Notes: generated by a model not told the origin, from the sequence alone. A stretch of DNA of 64,000 nt from Gymnopus androsaceus JB14 (GCA_009733575.1 ML769383.1:310001-374000); one strand, 5' to 3'. Counted from the stretch's first letter, positions 34,778 to 48,200 are shown. Numbers and translations are program-made.

Positions 34778-36304
34778 TTACTTCTCAACATCGTCTTCAG
34801 CAACCCTCCTGTAGTGACCACGGGTGTTCACAAATACCCTCAACCTCTTTAGCCCACCGAAAAAGGCGAAAGCTGCACCAGCAAAAGCCAGTAGTGTAAC
34901 GAAAAAGAAGATGTTTCTGAAAAAGTGAGACTCCTCTGCGTCGTCTTCGATATCGGAAGCAGGGGGAACAGCGGAGGTTGTCGGCGATGTGACAGCGGTA
35001 ATGGTGGCGGAGATAGATAACGACGAGGTGGATGCTTCCGATATTGAGGTTGCAATGTCCTCGACCTATACGACAAGAAATCCAATTTTATTCGTATGAC
35101 AAACATTTTATAACAAGAATGCTGATTAGAGCTCAGCGTGAAGCGGTACCTGGCTTCCATCGGTATCGATGACAACCTCGAGTTCGAGCTAGGTGACAAG
35201 CGCAATTAACAGGCTGCGATGTGCAACAGTATAGCATGACTTACCTCTCCAGAGTCGGCGATGATAACATCCACAACGGGACGATCACTCCGGCCCTTCG
35301 CAACATTTTCTGGGGAAAAAAGGTGAAAAACTGGCTCAGGGCTTCAGCCTGAACAACGTACCAATCTGACGGACAATGTCCATTCCCTCAATAACCTGTC
35401 CGAAAACCACCTGCATTGCGGATTAGCATTCCAAATGCTGATCAAAAACGTTCACACGTACGTGCTTTCCATCTAACCAGGCAGTGACGGCGGTACAGAT
35501 GAACTACAAAATAATGGATACCTGCATTAATAGATACTATCTGCACTTACGAATTGAGAACCTAGAAGCCATGTAAGTATGGGCTGTGCATCATAAATGA
35601 AAGAACGTCCTTACCGTTGGTGTCCTTGCCAGCGTTGGCCATGGATAAGATGCCCGGGCCAGTGTGCTTGAGTTTGCTAGAAGAGAAAGTTTACATATGT
35701 AAAAGGAAAGACAAGGGAAAAGCTCACAAGTTCTCGTCGGCAAATCTATCGCCGTAGATGGACTACCCAAGTGTGAGTATAGTTAGCAATGATGCAATGA
35801 GATAGAATTTACCTTTCCGCCGGTACCATCACCCTTGGCTATTGAAAATATCAGTCTTGAGCTTTAAGAAAGAGAACAGAGCATACTAAAGTCGCCTCCT
35901 TGAATCCTAGAGCATGTATTAGAAGTAGCACCACCAGGAGCAAGGTAAAGCCTACATAAAGTCCTTGATGACACGGTGGAACTTGGATCCTTTATAACCC
36001 ATGCCTTCGTCCAGAGGGGTACCGTCCTTTCGAACTCCAGTTGTCAGAGCCCTGAAGTTCTCGACAGTCTTGGGTACAGTTCCGCCGAACAGGCCCATTA
36101 CAACTGCAGTGAAATCAGCCAAACTAATAGAAAGCCAAGCCAAGTCTGCGACTTACTCCTTCCGAGGTCCTCATCGCCGTGCTTGATGTCAAAGTAGACT
36201 TTGTGTGTGATTTTTGGTCCCTTGGCAGCCTCGACGCTCTGCACGCAGAAGAGGGAGACAACCGAAACAACCAGAAGAACTAAGGAAAGCCGACGAAAGA
36301 ACAT
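34778..36304 (-). CDS. Secretory-pathway cyclophilin with C-terminal membrane anchor
   Basis: This is a peptidyl-prolyl cis-trans isomerase of the ER (cyclophilin B type). Twelve exons (minus): 36304-36157, 36103-35956, 35906-35887, 35838-35813, 35762-35728, 35676-35615, 35561-35551, 35503-35462, 35410-35362, 35309-35245, 35188-35150, 35065-34778; 310 aa. A signal peptide ([18 protein letters not shown]) is followed by the cyclophilin domain: [84 protein letters not shown]. Catalytic Arg (FHRVI) and the substrate-site Trp (WLDGKH) are present. Unusually it goes on with a Ser/Thr-rich stalk and a transmembrane helix ([18 protein letters not shown]). Exons of 11, 20 and 26 nt are notable. No frame breaks were seen. 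Confidence 0.92.
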
Positions 36305-36410
36305 GGTAGTGGTAGGAAAGAAACTACGTGGCTGTATGAGAAACTACTTATTTGAACATCTCGGTCCGGTTTGGCTTGTCGTACGGGCGCCTTTTTCGTA
36401 CTTTTACTGC

Positions 36411-38913
36411 ATGGACGACGGACTTGTACTAAATCTTGCGAGTGATGACTTTGCTTCATCTTCAAAACCTTCCAAGAGCTCTAAAGGAGGCAGATGGACA
36501 GACAGGTACGCTCTCAATCTTATCTTCTGATTTATGATACCAAGTTGTTTTCAGATTAAAAGCAAAACGCGGCGCTAAACGAAAAATTCTTCCCTCGGAA
36601 CCAACGAAACCTGTCGCTGAAGAAGCTGAGGAACCTCGTCCAAAAAGACCTCGTTTAGAGAAAACTTCGGTCCAGGGTTCTACTCAGCAGCCTCGCCCCA
36701 CAACACAAATCATATCTTCTCTGTTCTCCTACAATCCTAAAATCGAAACACCAGTTGATCATCGCCCTTCTAAAGCTCCTTCTGCTCCTTCCAATGCCCC
36801 CTTGACTGATGCGTCCAGTTTCTCGGGATTAGGACTGAATCCGCTCATTTCCGCACATCTTTCGTCCAAAATGAGCATCCAAAAACCTACTTCTATCCAA
36901 CGTGCTGCTCTTCCTGTTACACTCTCTACTTCTCCAGAAGTGATGGCTCGGGATATTTTTATCCAGTCGCAAACAGGTTCCGGAAAAACATTGTCGTTTC
37001 TCCTCCCCATTCTTCAGGATCTCCTGCCATTAGGTTCTTTATCATATATTGACCGCTCAATAGGAACATTGGCTATCATTATCGCGCCTACGCGTGAGCT
37101 TGCCAAACAGATATCCGATGTTCTGGAGAATTTGCTTCAACTGCGTTTGCGAGGCGCAGACCAATCCGCGGATGATGCTAATGTCTCCCGGTTAACACGT
37201 TGGCTTGTCTCTGGTCTTTTAATTGGTGGTGGGACTCGAACGCATGAAAAGGCTCGACTGCGTAAAGGTCTTCCGATCCTGGTAGCGACTCCTGGTCGAC
37301 TGCTGGACCACCTTCAAAATACATCCTCGTTCAATGTCGCCAAATGCCGGTGGCTAGTTCTTGACGAGGCTGACAGGCTCATGGAACTAGGGTTCGAAGA
37401 GACCATTACAGGCATTTTAAAGTGCTTGGAAGGTCATCGAAAACTTGCGCTGCAGGCTGTGACGGAGGGAATTGGGAGAGAAGTCGGAGGCTGGGATTGG
37501 GAGCGGCGGAGACGGACGATCCTTTGTTCTGCAACAATCCGCGAGGACGTGCAGAAGCTGGCTGGTGCTACGCTTATACAGCCTATAATGATCAAGGCCA
37601 CCGAGTCTGATCTACCCTTTGCATCTTCGCAGAACGCACAAAGTGCCCCCGGAAAATCAGACAACTTTAGCCCACCGTCCCAGCTTTCTCAAAAGTACGT
37701 TATCACGCCGCTAAAATTGCGGCTCGTTGTTCTGGTGGCATTACTGCGTAATATCATCACTCAGTGTCGAGGCCAGCCAGGATCCAAAGCAATCGTCTTT
37801 CTCAGTTGTACCGACTCCGTCGACTTTTTGTGGACTATGCTCGGTGGGTCGTTGATGGACGGTGACGACGCAGAGGGCTCTGAAAAGGAAGGAAACTCGG
37901 ATAGCGAAGATGATGAAGACGAAACCAGTTCCAAACAAGACCCAAAGTCCTCGCCGATATCGGTAAAATCCCCTCTCCTACCTGACTCATCTATATACCG
38001 CCTCCATGGATCCTTGCCAACTCAAACACGACTTGCTACGCTACGTGGCTTTTCTGGCTCTGCCAAAAACACAATACCTTTTTCTGTGCTTCTATGTACA
38101 TCGGTGGCTTCCCGCGGCCTGGATCTCCCTCTTGTCCGGAGCGTCATACAGTACGACCTTCCGACAGAGGGTGGCGCTACAGAGTATGTGCATCGGGTTG
38201 GTCGTACAGCTCGTGCAGGTAAAGGTGGTGAAGCCTGGAGTTTAGTTGGTCCTAGTGAAGTGGCATGGGTAGAATGGGTGGAAGGAAAGATGCGAGGAGA
38301 CAGTGCTGAGAGTGAAAAGAAAAACATTTCGTTGACTGCCGTCGCTCCAGAATCCGTTTTAAGATCGGGCTTTGGAGGTAAGGGTGGCGAATACGAAGAA
38401 CGAGCAACTCAAGTTCAACTTTCCTTTGAAAGATGGGTTCTCCGAAGAAAAGAGGTGTGTTTTTGTGTCTGTACATTCTTTGTTCACTACTGACAGTATT
38501 CCTAGAACATTGTCCTGGCTCGCAAGGCTTTCATGTCCCACATGAGGGCCTATGCAACACATCCTTCTGACGAGAAGCACATCTTCCATATTCGCCACTT
38601 GCACCTCGGCCATCTTGCCAAAGCTTTTGCTTTGCGAGAAACACCAAAAACTGCCACTGGTATATCTGGCAAAACGCAGAAATCGAAACCCAACAGAACA
38701 AAAGACGCAGGTAGCAAGAAAGATAGGGCTTCAAACCTCAAAGACGAAAAGTGGGAAATCAATCACAGTGGAGATGCAGAGAGACGTATGAAGGACATTG
38801 TCCGGGCTCAGGGCAAGCAGTTTAAGAAGGGAGGAACGATGATGAGTACTGGTACCTCAGAGTTCCAAATCGCCGGAGGATATGATCTGGAAAAGATGGT
38901 TGGTGGTATTTAG
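36411..38913 (+). CDS. DBP7: DEAD-box RNA helicase DBP7 (60S ribosome biogenesis)
   Basis: This nucleolar ATP-dependent RNA helicase is needed for early 60S assembly. Exons: 36411-36505, 36555-38454, 38506-38913, giving 800 aa. The N-terminus is basic ([11 protein letters not shown]). Motifs in order are Q motif ([11 protein letters not shown]), I (SQTGSGKT), Ia (PTRELAKQ), GG-containing segment, Ib (TPGRLLDH), II (DEAD), III (SAT), IV (IVFLS), V (SRGLDLP), and VI ([15 protein letters not shown]). DBP7-type insertions occur between III and V, including a very acidic stretch near residue 500. The long C-terminal extension ends [22 protein letters not shown]. The start codon is 106 bp from the divergent cyclophilin start. 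No frame breaks were seen. Confidence 0.94.
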
Positions 38914-39020
38914 TATCTGAGCACATCTTATATCGAGTAGTAGTTTTGTGCGAGAGTGCTTAATGCGCGCCCGTCCGACTCCAAATGTGTGCCGAGCAAT
39001 GCTGATGACTTGAAATTTCG

Positions 39021-40754
39021 ATGTCGCCCTCTATGCCAGCGAACAATGGGCCACCTGTAATTACTCCTGGTGGAACATATACTCTCTAAGTATAGCATCC
39101 GCCTTTTCTGTATATTCATTACTAAAATTCGCCTAAATAGACAATTTCTGTTGGCTGCAAAGTCTACACGTCTGCACCGAGGCTCGCCGAAATTCTCTCT
39201 ATGAGAGATGAGCCGGTCAATCCATACGCTCATTGCAAGGGTGTCAAGGAAGAGGATATTGAAAGCAGAACATTCGAGGAGACGTTGGAATTCTTTGTTC
39301 ATTGGGACCAGTTTAATAAACGTTTAGATGAATGGGTATCTGGAACCCGGATTCTTCTCAATCGTGACCTTGAATGGCCTCGACCCAAAGCTCCTGCAGT
39401 GAAAAAGGGTCCTAATGGTACTCCCAAGGTCCGAGCAAAGCAACCCGGCCGCCCTCCAACCTTCTCAAGACTGCCACTCCCAACGCAGTCTTTGGTACTT
39501 CCCCGCTCCTACTCCCAACCCTCATAGATCCCAAGCATATCCCATGCTTCCTCCTCTCTCCCGCTCCTCCGTCTTTAAACGCAAATCCCTCTTGAGGAGG
39601 AGGAAGACCATACGGATGATACTATGATCTCGATGCCAATACCGCCAGCGACATGGAGGTTGATGGTGACGGGACCTCGAAATCTTTGATTTGAGCTTGA
39701 CCAACACTGGTCCTGACTCTCAAGAAGCCCCGCCGCTTTCAGCTTTCAGTAAAGAACAGGAGATCGAAAAACTACGGACCTCAGGCTCCCTGACGCAGTC
39801 GGTCTCCGAAATCGCTCGAATCAAAAACCTAAATCGTCTCCAGATTGGCAAATACGAAGTCGAGACATGGTGTCTCAGTCCCTATGCGAATCTCCCATCC
39901 CATATCTTTGGAATTCTGCTTGTGTTTCTTTCCTCCCCTCTTTATGCTGTCGAGACATCGGCTCCGCTGTAACTTACTGCATCCACCGGGAGATGAAATA
40001 TATCGTCACGAAGATATCTCATTCTATGAAATCGACGGGAAACGTCAGCTGGGCTGGTGTCGAAATCTGAGTTTGTTATCGAAATGCTTTCTGGATCAGT
40101 TAGTTTTCTTTGCATTCAATGTCTATAATCTCTTTTAATCGCATTTTTTCTGGCAAGACGCTGAACACCATTCATGTACTACGTTATGGTAAAACTTTTT
40201 GCTTTCGACTGTTTCATGCTCACTAACTTCGTGTTATAGTAGGTCATACGAGATTCAGCCGGTTGTCATATCATTGGATACTTCTCCAAAGAGAAAGAAC
40301 GTCGCATGTATCTTGACTCTTCCTCACTACCAGGGTTACGGTAAACTTTTAATCTAGTTTTCTTACGAGCTGAGCAAGAAGGAGGGGAAACTGGGAAGTC
40401 CGGAAAAGCCTTTGAATGATCTTGGTCAGGTTACTCAGTTATCGAGCTTATTGGAGTGAAGTAATCGTCGAACTCTTGATGGAATGGGATGGACATATCG
40501 CCCAGAGGACATCTATCACCCATGCAGATGTCATGAACATGTATATTGTTATTCTTATCTTCAACAGCATTGCTACCTACTTGGGGGTAGCTGTATCACA
40601 ATACAGTTATTCAAACATTACAAAGGTCAACATCTTATCGTACTGGACAGTGCGGTTATTGAACGACACGAAAAACTCCGGAAGAAGAACCGTCGTCGTA
40701 TTCCCAGAGAATCTTCGATGGTTCACCATGGACCAATTGCGGTTTGGGTGGTAA
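39021..40754 (+). pseudogene. ESA1: Decayed ESA1-like (MYST/Tip60) histone acetyltransferase
   Basis: Segments of an ESA1 homologue are readable in order but in changing frames: [140 protein letters not shown]-type, VIERHEKL; FTMDQLRFGW. Damage includes several frame changes, loss of the first zinc-finger cysteine (ISLEFC for ICEFC), loss of about five codons after KTL, two residues missing in the acetyl-CoA loop (QGYG for QxxGYG), and an in-frame TAG at 40355-40357. It cannot make a working enzyme. ESA1 is essential in yeast, so an intact copy should exist elsewhere. Confidence 0.85.
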
Positions 40755-41044
40755 ACCTTGGTAAACGCACTCTGTGATGCCATCTCTGTACTATTTGTAG
40801 CTGCATCCTCTCGATTGAATGTAACTTGTAATTGTAAAGCACCCTTGAAAGTTCTTTGGGTATGCGAATGAAATGGCAAAGAAAACATCTTCAAAAAACC
40901 TAGAACTACGGTCATGCGCATATATGATACAGTTACAATTACATTGTACCATGGCGATGGTGTCGTTCCAATCATCATGTTAGATTCCTTGTAAACTAAG
41001 AATCTCGTAAGTGATAATCTAACAATAATCAGAACAAGCTCACA

Positions 41045-41822
41045 TTATTGCGGGATAGGTTCAAGAGCGGTGACTGTTTTGTTTCTTCTCCTGAGATGGA
41101 CATTTCCATCGTCAAGGTCAAAGTCACGGAGAGAAAGTGTACTGGTGACCTCTGGCTCCGATATAAGCTGGACGCGAGAAATAGTTGGCGAGGCAGGCTG
41201 GGATGTCGCAGGCGAAAAGACACCGACTCCAGAGAGCTCTAGATTGTTGCCCTCAGAGGTGAAGTATTCTGTTAACGGGACGTCGGGAGTTGTATCGGGG
41301 ATGGATGTCGATTGACCGCTATCACTGTCAGCGATATAAAAGGGATTATGGGCTCGAGTAGGCTTCGCATTGGCACCTTCTAGAGAGGGTTCGCGAATGT
41401 GTATGTTTGGCGGTTCTCGTATAGCATGCACTGTCTGTTTATCGCTTGTAGATGCTTTGACTATATCAACAACTCCTAATGTTCTCGCAATCGTGTACGA
41501 GGCTATGTCCTAAAAATTAAAGTTCAGCATGAACCCCTTCAAAAAGGGAATTAGAGCGTACAATGAGAATCAAGATCATTATTGGAAGCAGCAGGACCAA
41601 CGCCAGCACCCGGAAAGTGTAGCCAATCTTCGCCACTAAAGAATGCGACTTGTAGTTCCATAGATACTCGACGTAGTAATTCCATAGGAACTGAGGAGCT
41701 GAGGAAGGTGAAAATGATAAATCCATGTACATCAAGGACGCGTTGCTCGTGTTTGCCGTGGGCGGAGCTTGAATTTGACATTCGTGTAGATTCACAGGGA
41801 TTATTCCAGATAAAATATACAC
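41045..41822 (-). CDS. Membrane protein of unknown function (5' end uncertain)
   Basis: Two exons are clear (minus): roughly 41822-41562 and 41509-41045, joined by a GT-AG intron with phase 0 on both sides. The product has NTSNASLMYMDLSF, then WNYYVEYLWNYKSHSLV, a strong transmembrane helix (FRVLALVLLLPIMILILI) continuing into DIASYTIARTLGVVDIV, and a long polar C-terminal tail ending TALEPIPQ. I do not recognise the family. The true start is not settled: the open frame begins at a GTG, and upstream ATGs (for example near 41909) are in another frame, so an extra exon is likely. It lies 3' of the CSL gene on the same strand. Confidence 0.55.
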
Positions 41823-41974
41823 AAAGCATGTAGTATTTCCAATTCAAGTCCGGTACATATATATTACAATCCAGAAAATCCAGAGCAAAAACATAGCTGT
41901 TTATGTGCAGCAGCAAGGATAGAGCAGGACACCGAGGAGAAAACCTAATAACACAGCAAAGAAAGACAATAAAC

Positions 41975-44900
41975 CTAAGGATACATAGTGTTCGATGGGA
42001 AGACCACGCCGTCTCCACGGACAAGGACAATAGGACGACGTTTTGCAACTTGTTGTTCTGGGGGAAGACACCCAAGGACCTCTGTGCATCGCACTTCCAC
42101 GTACGGCGAGGGCTCAGCGCCAAAGAATACATTGACTGGGTCTGTCTTGGAAAAGTTCTCTCCATAGACAGTCAGCATCTTGGATGCGTGAGGATTGGGC
42201 TTTGATAGCATAGCTCGCGACGAGGCACAATTAGTTTTGGGTGCCTCAGCGGCTCGGTCGGGAGGACTATTTTTTTCGTTAGCTTTCATCCTGAATAGAA
42301 ATAAATAGATGCGCACAGGTACTTGACCACACCTGGGAAGGGCGTAACAGGTTTGGACGGTATTGGGAACGATCCTGGAGGAGCATGTTGGTTATCGAAC
42401 AAAAGCGGAGGCACATAAAAGTTGTAACGAATTTGATCTAAAGAAAATGCCAGTCAAAAAGCTAGTCGCATATGAGTGAGAATTTCAATATACATACCCG
42501 TCCCAACTATAGTCCAAACACTTGTCTCGCCGATATCGACTTGCCAAAGAGCGCCTGAAGAGGCACCAGAATCGCTGGTCGAACCTCGACGACCAGAAGT
42601 TACGGATCCAGCAGAGCTCGGGCGCCTCCGACCTTTTGCTGGGTTCTTGGAAGGTCCGCCAGCACTGGAAGATCCTCGCTTCTTTTTCACGCGTCCTCCA
42701 TCGTTAGAAAGAAAATCGGGGGATGAAGGCGATGCTGGTGCACTATCCATACTGTGGCCAAAGTATTCGCTGCTATTCGACGATGCAGGCGTGCCAGTAA
42801 CCGGAGATGGAGGAAGGATAGGTGAAGTACCTCCGTTGTTACCTCCGGTGTTCCACTGACGTCCGTCGATAGGGCGATACGTGTTTACCTTTTCACCCAT
42901 GCAAGATAAAAATGCACCGGTAATACCTGGTGTTCCTGCCTCGGGCATGCCTTTGGACCCGTCATAGACTTCAAAAGCAATCTTGTGAAGCTGTGAGACT
43001 GGGATCGCCGCAAACCTCGCCAGGACAGCAATAATGGTCGGCTACGCCTTTCGCCCCTTCCTGGAGACCCCCGCCAACAACCGTAGTTTGGTGGTCGACT
43101 TTACGGATGATAAGGACGGGGCTCACAACGCCGGAAGTCAAACATTGCAAGACAACGGTCTGGTTGTAATAGATCGGAATCTGCGAGCCGTTACTCGTGA
43201 ATGGAATCGCGTTTGGAGGCGGTGAAGGATAATCAGGCTGGGCAGGTGGAGGGGGGACATCAATACCACCACCTGGGGGCTTGTTGACATCGACGATATA
43301 CATTACAAAAGGATCTAGATAAATGTAAGTCTTTCAAGTCCGCGGTAATAGAATAAGAAGCATACCCCAACTCGCAGTCCGGGCGATGAATGACGGAGTA
43401 TTTGTCCGAGACCGCTGATCAAGGCCCATTAGTGGTGCACCATCAGAGCCCTTGAATGCGGATCCAGAGCCAGAAACACAGAGGTATTTTGTCGATACTG
43501 TTTGCGATCTCAAACGATGAAACAGTGAGATCGTAGACCCATGATTGATGCAAACTTTCAGAAGAATATATCAGTCTGGTGAACGAGTTGAGAATCTTGA
43601 ATTGAAGACTTACGTTCGAGATTCTTCGCGCTTTGACGTTTTTTGCTGGGCTTACTTATGACCTTTATTGGCCGACTGGGGAAGACTCCGATAACGCGTT
43701 CTGGTTCGTCATCGGCGGAAGGAGCCATGATTTTTACCAGAGCTTCAACCTTTTTCTTCTTTTCGTCTACATCTGATATGAAGAGCTGCTTTCCAACACA
43801 ACGCCCGATATAGGTGGTGCCAGAAGGAGGGTCGCTGATATCAAAGGACTTGCCTGACGACCCTGTCCATTCAATCGAGCCTTCTTGGGGAGCGGGTTCA
43901 CCGGAGATGGATATTACAACCCGCGGAGGACAAATCTTGGGATCTTCACCTCGACGGTGAACATCGCTCCACCAAGAGTTGCCAATCATTATAGCTGTCG
44001 GGGGAGGGCACAGAAATCTGAAGTCGTCTGAGATCCAGTCATAACCACAGCAAAGGCGGGAAAACTTACCTCTTCTCGGTGCCATACGACTTTTGAGCCA
44101 CCTTGCTTGACATAACGATGACCGTCCTCTCACCAAAGGCTAGACGATTGGTAGTCCGCACGTATTGTTCCAGATAAGGTCTGGATAACCATTAAATTCC
44201 GTTTAATATGAGTGTCAACAAGGGTAATAACCCACCGAATGAAGGTCTGAAGGTCATTCGAAGTACCCATGAGAGATGGTCCACGAAGGCCAACACGAGC
44301 TAACTGCTCGTCTACACCCGACATACGATAATCTCCGTGTGGATTGCCCATATATTGGGCATCGTCGAAACTGTTCATACCATTATCCTGGCGGTAACCG
44401 TGGGTTGCATGGGGCGCTACTCCGCGCAAAACATCGGGGCTGTGGGCCGTAGGCGAAATGGGAGATATTCCCGAGTTGGCTCCAGATTGAAAACGCCCAA
44501 GACGGTCACCAAAGTGTTGAAGGGCGGTAGAAGGAAACGGGAGATTGTGATTCGGGCTATTCATGGCAAAGTCCTCCGAAAGATCAGAGTTAAAAGTGGC
44601 TGAGCTTACACTGGAAAGACGACGATCCGAGGTGAAGTCAGGAAAATTTTGAGGAGGAAACTCCTTTCCGCCAACTGGAAACGGAGGAGAATGATGCAGA
44701 GGGCCAACAGAATCGTTCGGAGTAAGAGGTGAGATTTTGCCGCTGCCATAGGACGATGGCAAACTCGGTATCATGTCGTAGGGAGCATTAGAGCCACCAA
44801 AAGAAGGAGCAGAGTCGTTAAACGACTGCTGAGAGTAGAGGTTATCGCCGGTCAAACCATAGTTTGAAGACGCGTTCCCGCGGTATCGCGCGCCAAAAGA

Positions 44901-45262
44901 GTTCGGCGCAGAATGGGAAAAAAGATCATAGCTGGCATGGTCCTGGTGATCGGAAAGGAAGGTTAAGAGTAGGAGAAACGGAGGAAAAAATAACCTACAG
45001 GATCTGGGTTATGGAGAGAAGGGAACGGATGGTCGATATCTGACTGGCTGTAGCTATGCTGCTGAGAACCAGATGGAAAGTCCATTGAAACTTTTCTTTC
45101 TCTGAACGCTGCTGAGCTTGGATTAAGAATCTCAGCGAGGTCCCAACGGGATATGTCAGAAGGAGGGGGTATCGGTCTGGGCGCAGAAGCAGGGTGGTCG
45201 TATATCTCTTTGTCGTATAGTTCTGATGATCTGCTCTGACTAAGCGACCAATTCAAGGCCAT
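41975..45262 (-). CDS. CSL-family transcription factor (Cbf11/Cbf12, RBP-J-like)
   Basis: This is a DNA-binding protein of the CSL family (RBP-J/Su(H)/Lag-1) that binds GTGGGAA-type sites. Fungi have it without Notch; in fission yeast it controls cell adhesion and lipid genes. Exons (minus): 45262-44999, 44942-44236, 44180-44070, 44017-43614, 43554-43366, 43314-42498, 42437-42317, 42266-41975; about 967 aa. After a long disordered N-terminus come the Rel-like domain (YLEQYVRTTNRL, SKVAQKSYGTEKRFLCPPP), beta-trefoil elements (GSTISLFHRLRSQTVSTKYL, ASWDPFVMYIV), and a C-terminal IPT/TIG domain (MLTVYGENFSKTDPVNVFFG). One extra C (GGG 43001-43003 on +) breaks the frame before VSQLHKIAFEVYD. The start could lie further upstream, since the frame stays open. 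Confidence 0.9.
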
Positions 45263-48200
45263 CAGTGGCAAACCCGGTGGTTCCTTCGGCGTTGAGCGAG
45301 GACGAATGGGGGGAGGAGGACTTTCGTTCTTCTCTTCATGCTTTATAGTTTTCGTCCAATGTTATCATTAGTTTTAGCATGTCATGTTCTCTCTTCCATC
45401 TCTGCGTGAACTGCAAACATTTTCTCGCGCCCATTTTCCTCATCAGCCTATCGGTTTTCTCGAGTATAGAGGCCTATACCGCTCCGAAATGAAGCCTCTG
45501 GCCCGATTGGCTGACTCTCTTTCTGTTGTGCCTTCCTTATGACTTTCGCCGTAGTTGTCCGGCGGTTTTTATAGATTGCATCTGATCCCAGAAAAATCGG
45601 TATCTTCCGTTCAACTCAAATCCATGTTTTTGTTTTGACCAGTCTTTTGACTCTTTTACCCATACAATATGGTGTGTATATTGTATCATTCTCCCATGCC
45701 GGTTGGCTAGTCAACGTAGCACCTCTCGCATAGGTATAAACTTTTCAAGTGTTCTTTCTATTCTGTGACGTCTAATCCTTCCCCAGTTGCGGGACTGTCA
45801 TCCAAGCTGTTAAGGTTGTTGCAACTCGGATGTTTTTTTTTACTTACGTGATCAGCAGTTGATAGGTACCGTACTATAATTCCTGGCAAGTGCGAGCGAT
45901 GGATCGGCTACTTCGGTACTCAAATGGTGCTTGTAAGTCGACATATCAGAACCAATACTCTCTCTAGATCGAGGAGATATTGTGCCTGCCCATCAGATCT
46001 TTTTTTGGGCTCAAACTTCTCAATAAGGTTGTATTCTTCACACTGATGACATACGACCGGGCTTCGAAGTTCCTGTCCAGCTCGAAAATATATTCCACAT
46101 GTCTCCCACATGGCTCTTTAGATGATATTATTGAGCAACTAATATTCCACCTTAGTCTCCCAAAGATAGAACACCTCTGAAAGACTGGCAGAAGGCCGTC
46201 TTGTTTCAGTCTCCTCCATATAGACTATAGACAGACCTTATTCGCGAGCAAGTTCATATCATCAATAGACCGTCAAACTCCTGACAGTGCTAACTTGTCA
46301 TACTTTGTACAATCTGAAAGAAACATTCAATAAGTCGCTGCGCATCAAGCTGCTCATCTTATATAAGGAAACAAGTGCGATTCTCGCAAGAATATGAACT
46401 TTTGACCCGCGGTGCACATATTACTGTCGAGCGAATGCGGGTCCAGAGAGCGCACAAGTAAATCGAGAAAACATTCTGATGACATTCAACACTTTCCACC
46501 AACCATTAATCTTCATTAACTGACATTTTTGCGGAAGTACCTGAGTGAGATTAGGATGCGGAGAACTTATGGGAGAACGAGAGTTCTCTGCAGAAATTTC
46601 CACTTCAGGATTTCTCCAGCTAAGTCCTTTTGAGGAGTTGAAGATCGCTGATCTAGCAGTGACGGAAGCAAATTCCCGAGTCCGACTTTCCGCAGTCCCG
46701 CTCGTCAGTATGATATGTAGAAAATGTAATTGCTACTCGGATTCCAAGATATCGCCGTGTCATACATGTTTCAAAAAAAGAAAATCAATCTACGTATGTA
46801 TTTTTTTGGAGATATGTACTTACTAATTACGTTCCTTGACTCTTCCGTGATGATATGATCTCTTTGCGCTGCGCTACTCTACACTGACATATCGATTGAG
46901 TATCAGAGATTTGACCGGGATCTATGCGCAAATTCCGCAAAAATATCCCCTCCTCTGTCCGCCTCGGTATAAAGCACAAAGACTAGCGGTCACTCGAACA
47001 CGAAGCAAGAGCATCTTCGGAAATTAGCATTCCTTGATCCGTTCGCTGCGATTGGACAGTGATTGACGCGCCAGCATAAATCAATTTTTGCCGCCGGACT
47101 TGTCAAATACGACGACGTTCGTGTGGAATGGGACTGACAACTTGGAGTCAACGTTCGATGCCAGTCGAAGTGTCCATAAGACTCTGCTTTGAACTAACCA
47201 AGACCAGTTAGTGTTTGAATTAGTGTCGATATTGCAGACGGAACATTTTATTTTATTTAGAGTGGCAGCCGCATACTAGTCTGCCAATATGAGTGCAAAC
47301 TTTCTTACTGGGACCCGAGTGAACTCTTTGATTTCTTGTAGAAGAAAGAAAATATTACGCATAATAAATTGGCCAAGACGTGCACGAACGTCGTCGTCTC
47401 TTCGAGCATAAGCATCCAGTGCTGTGACAACTCGCGAATACGCTGAACGAACTCAGGTCCCAGCCGCACAAACTGGGCTCATTGTCTCCAGGCTCCAGCA
47501 AAGGTAGAAGCTGAAGTTCATCATGATAAGTACCGTTCTTGAGGATCCAGCTGCCAGACCCGGGACCCCACATCTTTTTGGATACTTCAATATTCCCCAA
47601 AGTACTCCAACTGAATCGAAACGGCTCCGGATCCCATGGTCAATTGGAAGCTCTAGAAAAATAATTGACAACGACTGCGCCTCATATCTGAGGAACGTAG
47701 CTGATAGGCTTGGACGACGCCGACTCGACGGACCAGTGAAGTTCTCCAGTGAATGCCTGTAAGTGACTCATACACTATAGCTGTGCGTTACTATTATTCA
47801 GAAGGAAAAAATCGGACATAGACCACAGACCCGAAGCAAAATTTTGACGAAATTAAAAGAGTCCCTATTGCTTCAATAACATGCAATTGTAGCCTTTGAA
47901 TAGTAGTACTGTATCATGTATTAAGTACTCAAGCTTACTTACTAAGACCAGCGAGTGATCGGTAGACCTTAGAATATCTAAGGCTCCTGTGTAAGCTGAC
48001 TCGAAATGATAAATCACTTTGGCGTCATCTAAGAAATATCTACCACTGGGATGCAAAAATCATAATGGATCTTTAAGGAATACGAATTAGGTACGAACGC
48101 TTACGAGCGCCGGCGCTCGTCGCCTCGGCACGACTTCCGCATCACGCATCATCACTAATACTTCTAGGGGACGTTATCTGTATGCTGCCGTTCACGTACG

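Noticed and set aside
44600..44625. Possible extra intron in the CSL gene at a GTAAGC
   Set aside because: The frame reads through without stop and splicing there is not needed.
46545..46826. 93-codon frame with several cysteines
   Set aside because: Spacing fits no zinc-finger family, codon context is poor, and no splice partners were found.
47523..47762. Open frame in the gene-poor region
   Set aside because: No family resemblance; overlapping frames on both strands are equally open.
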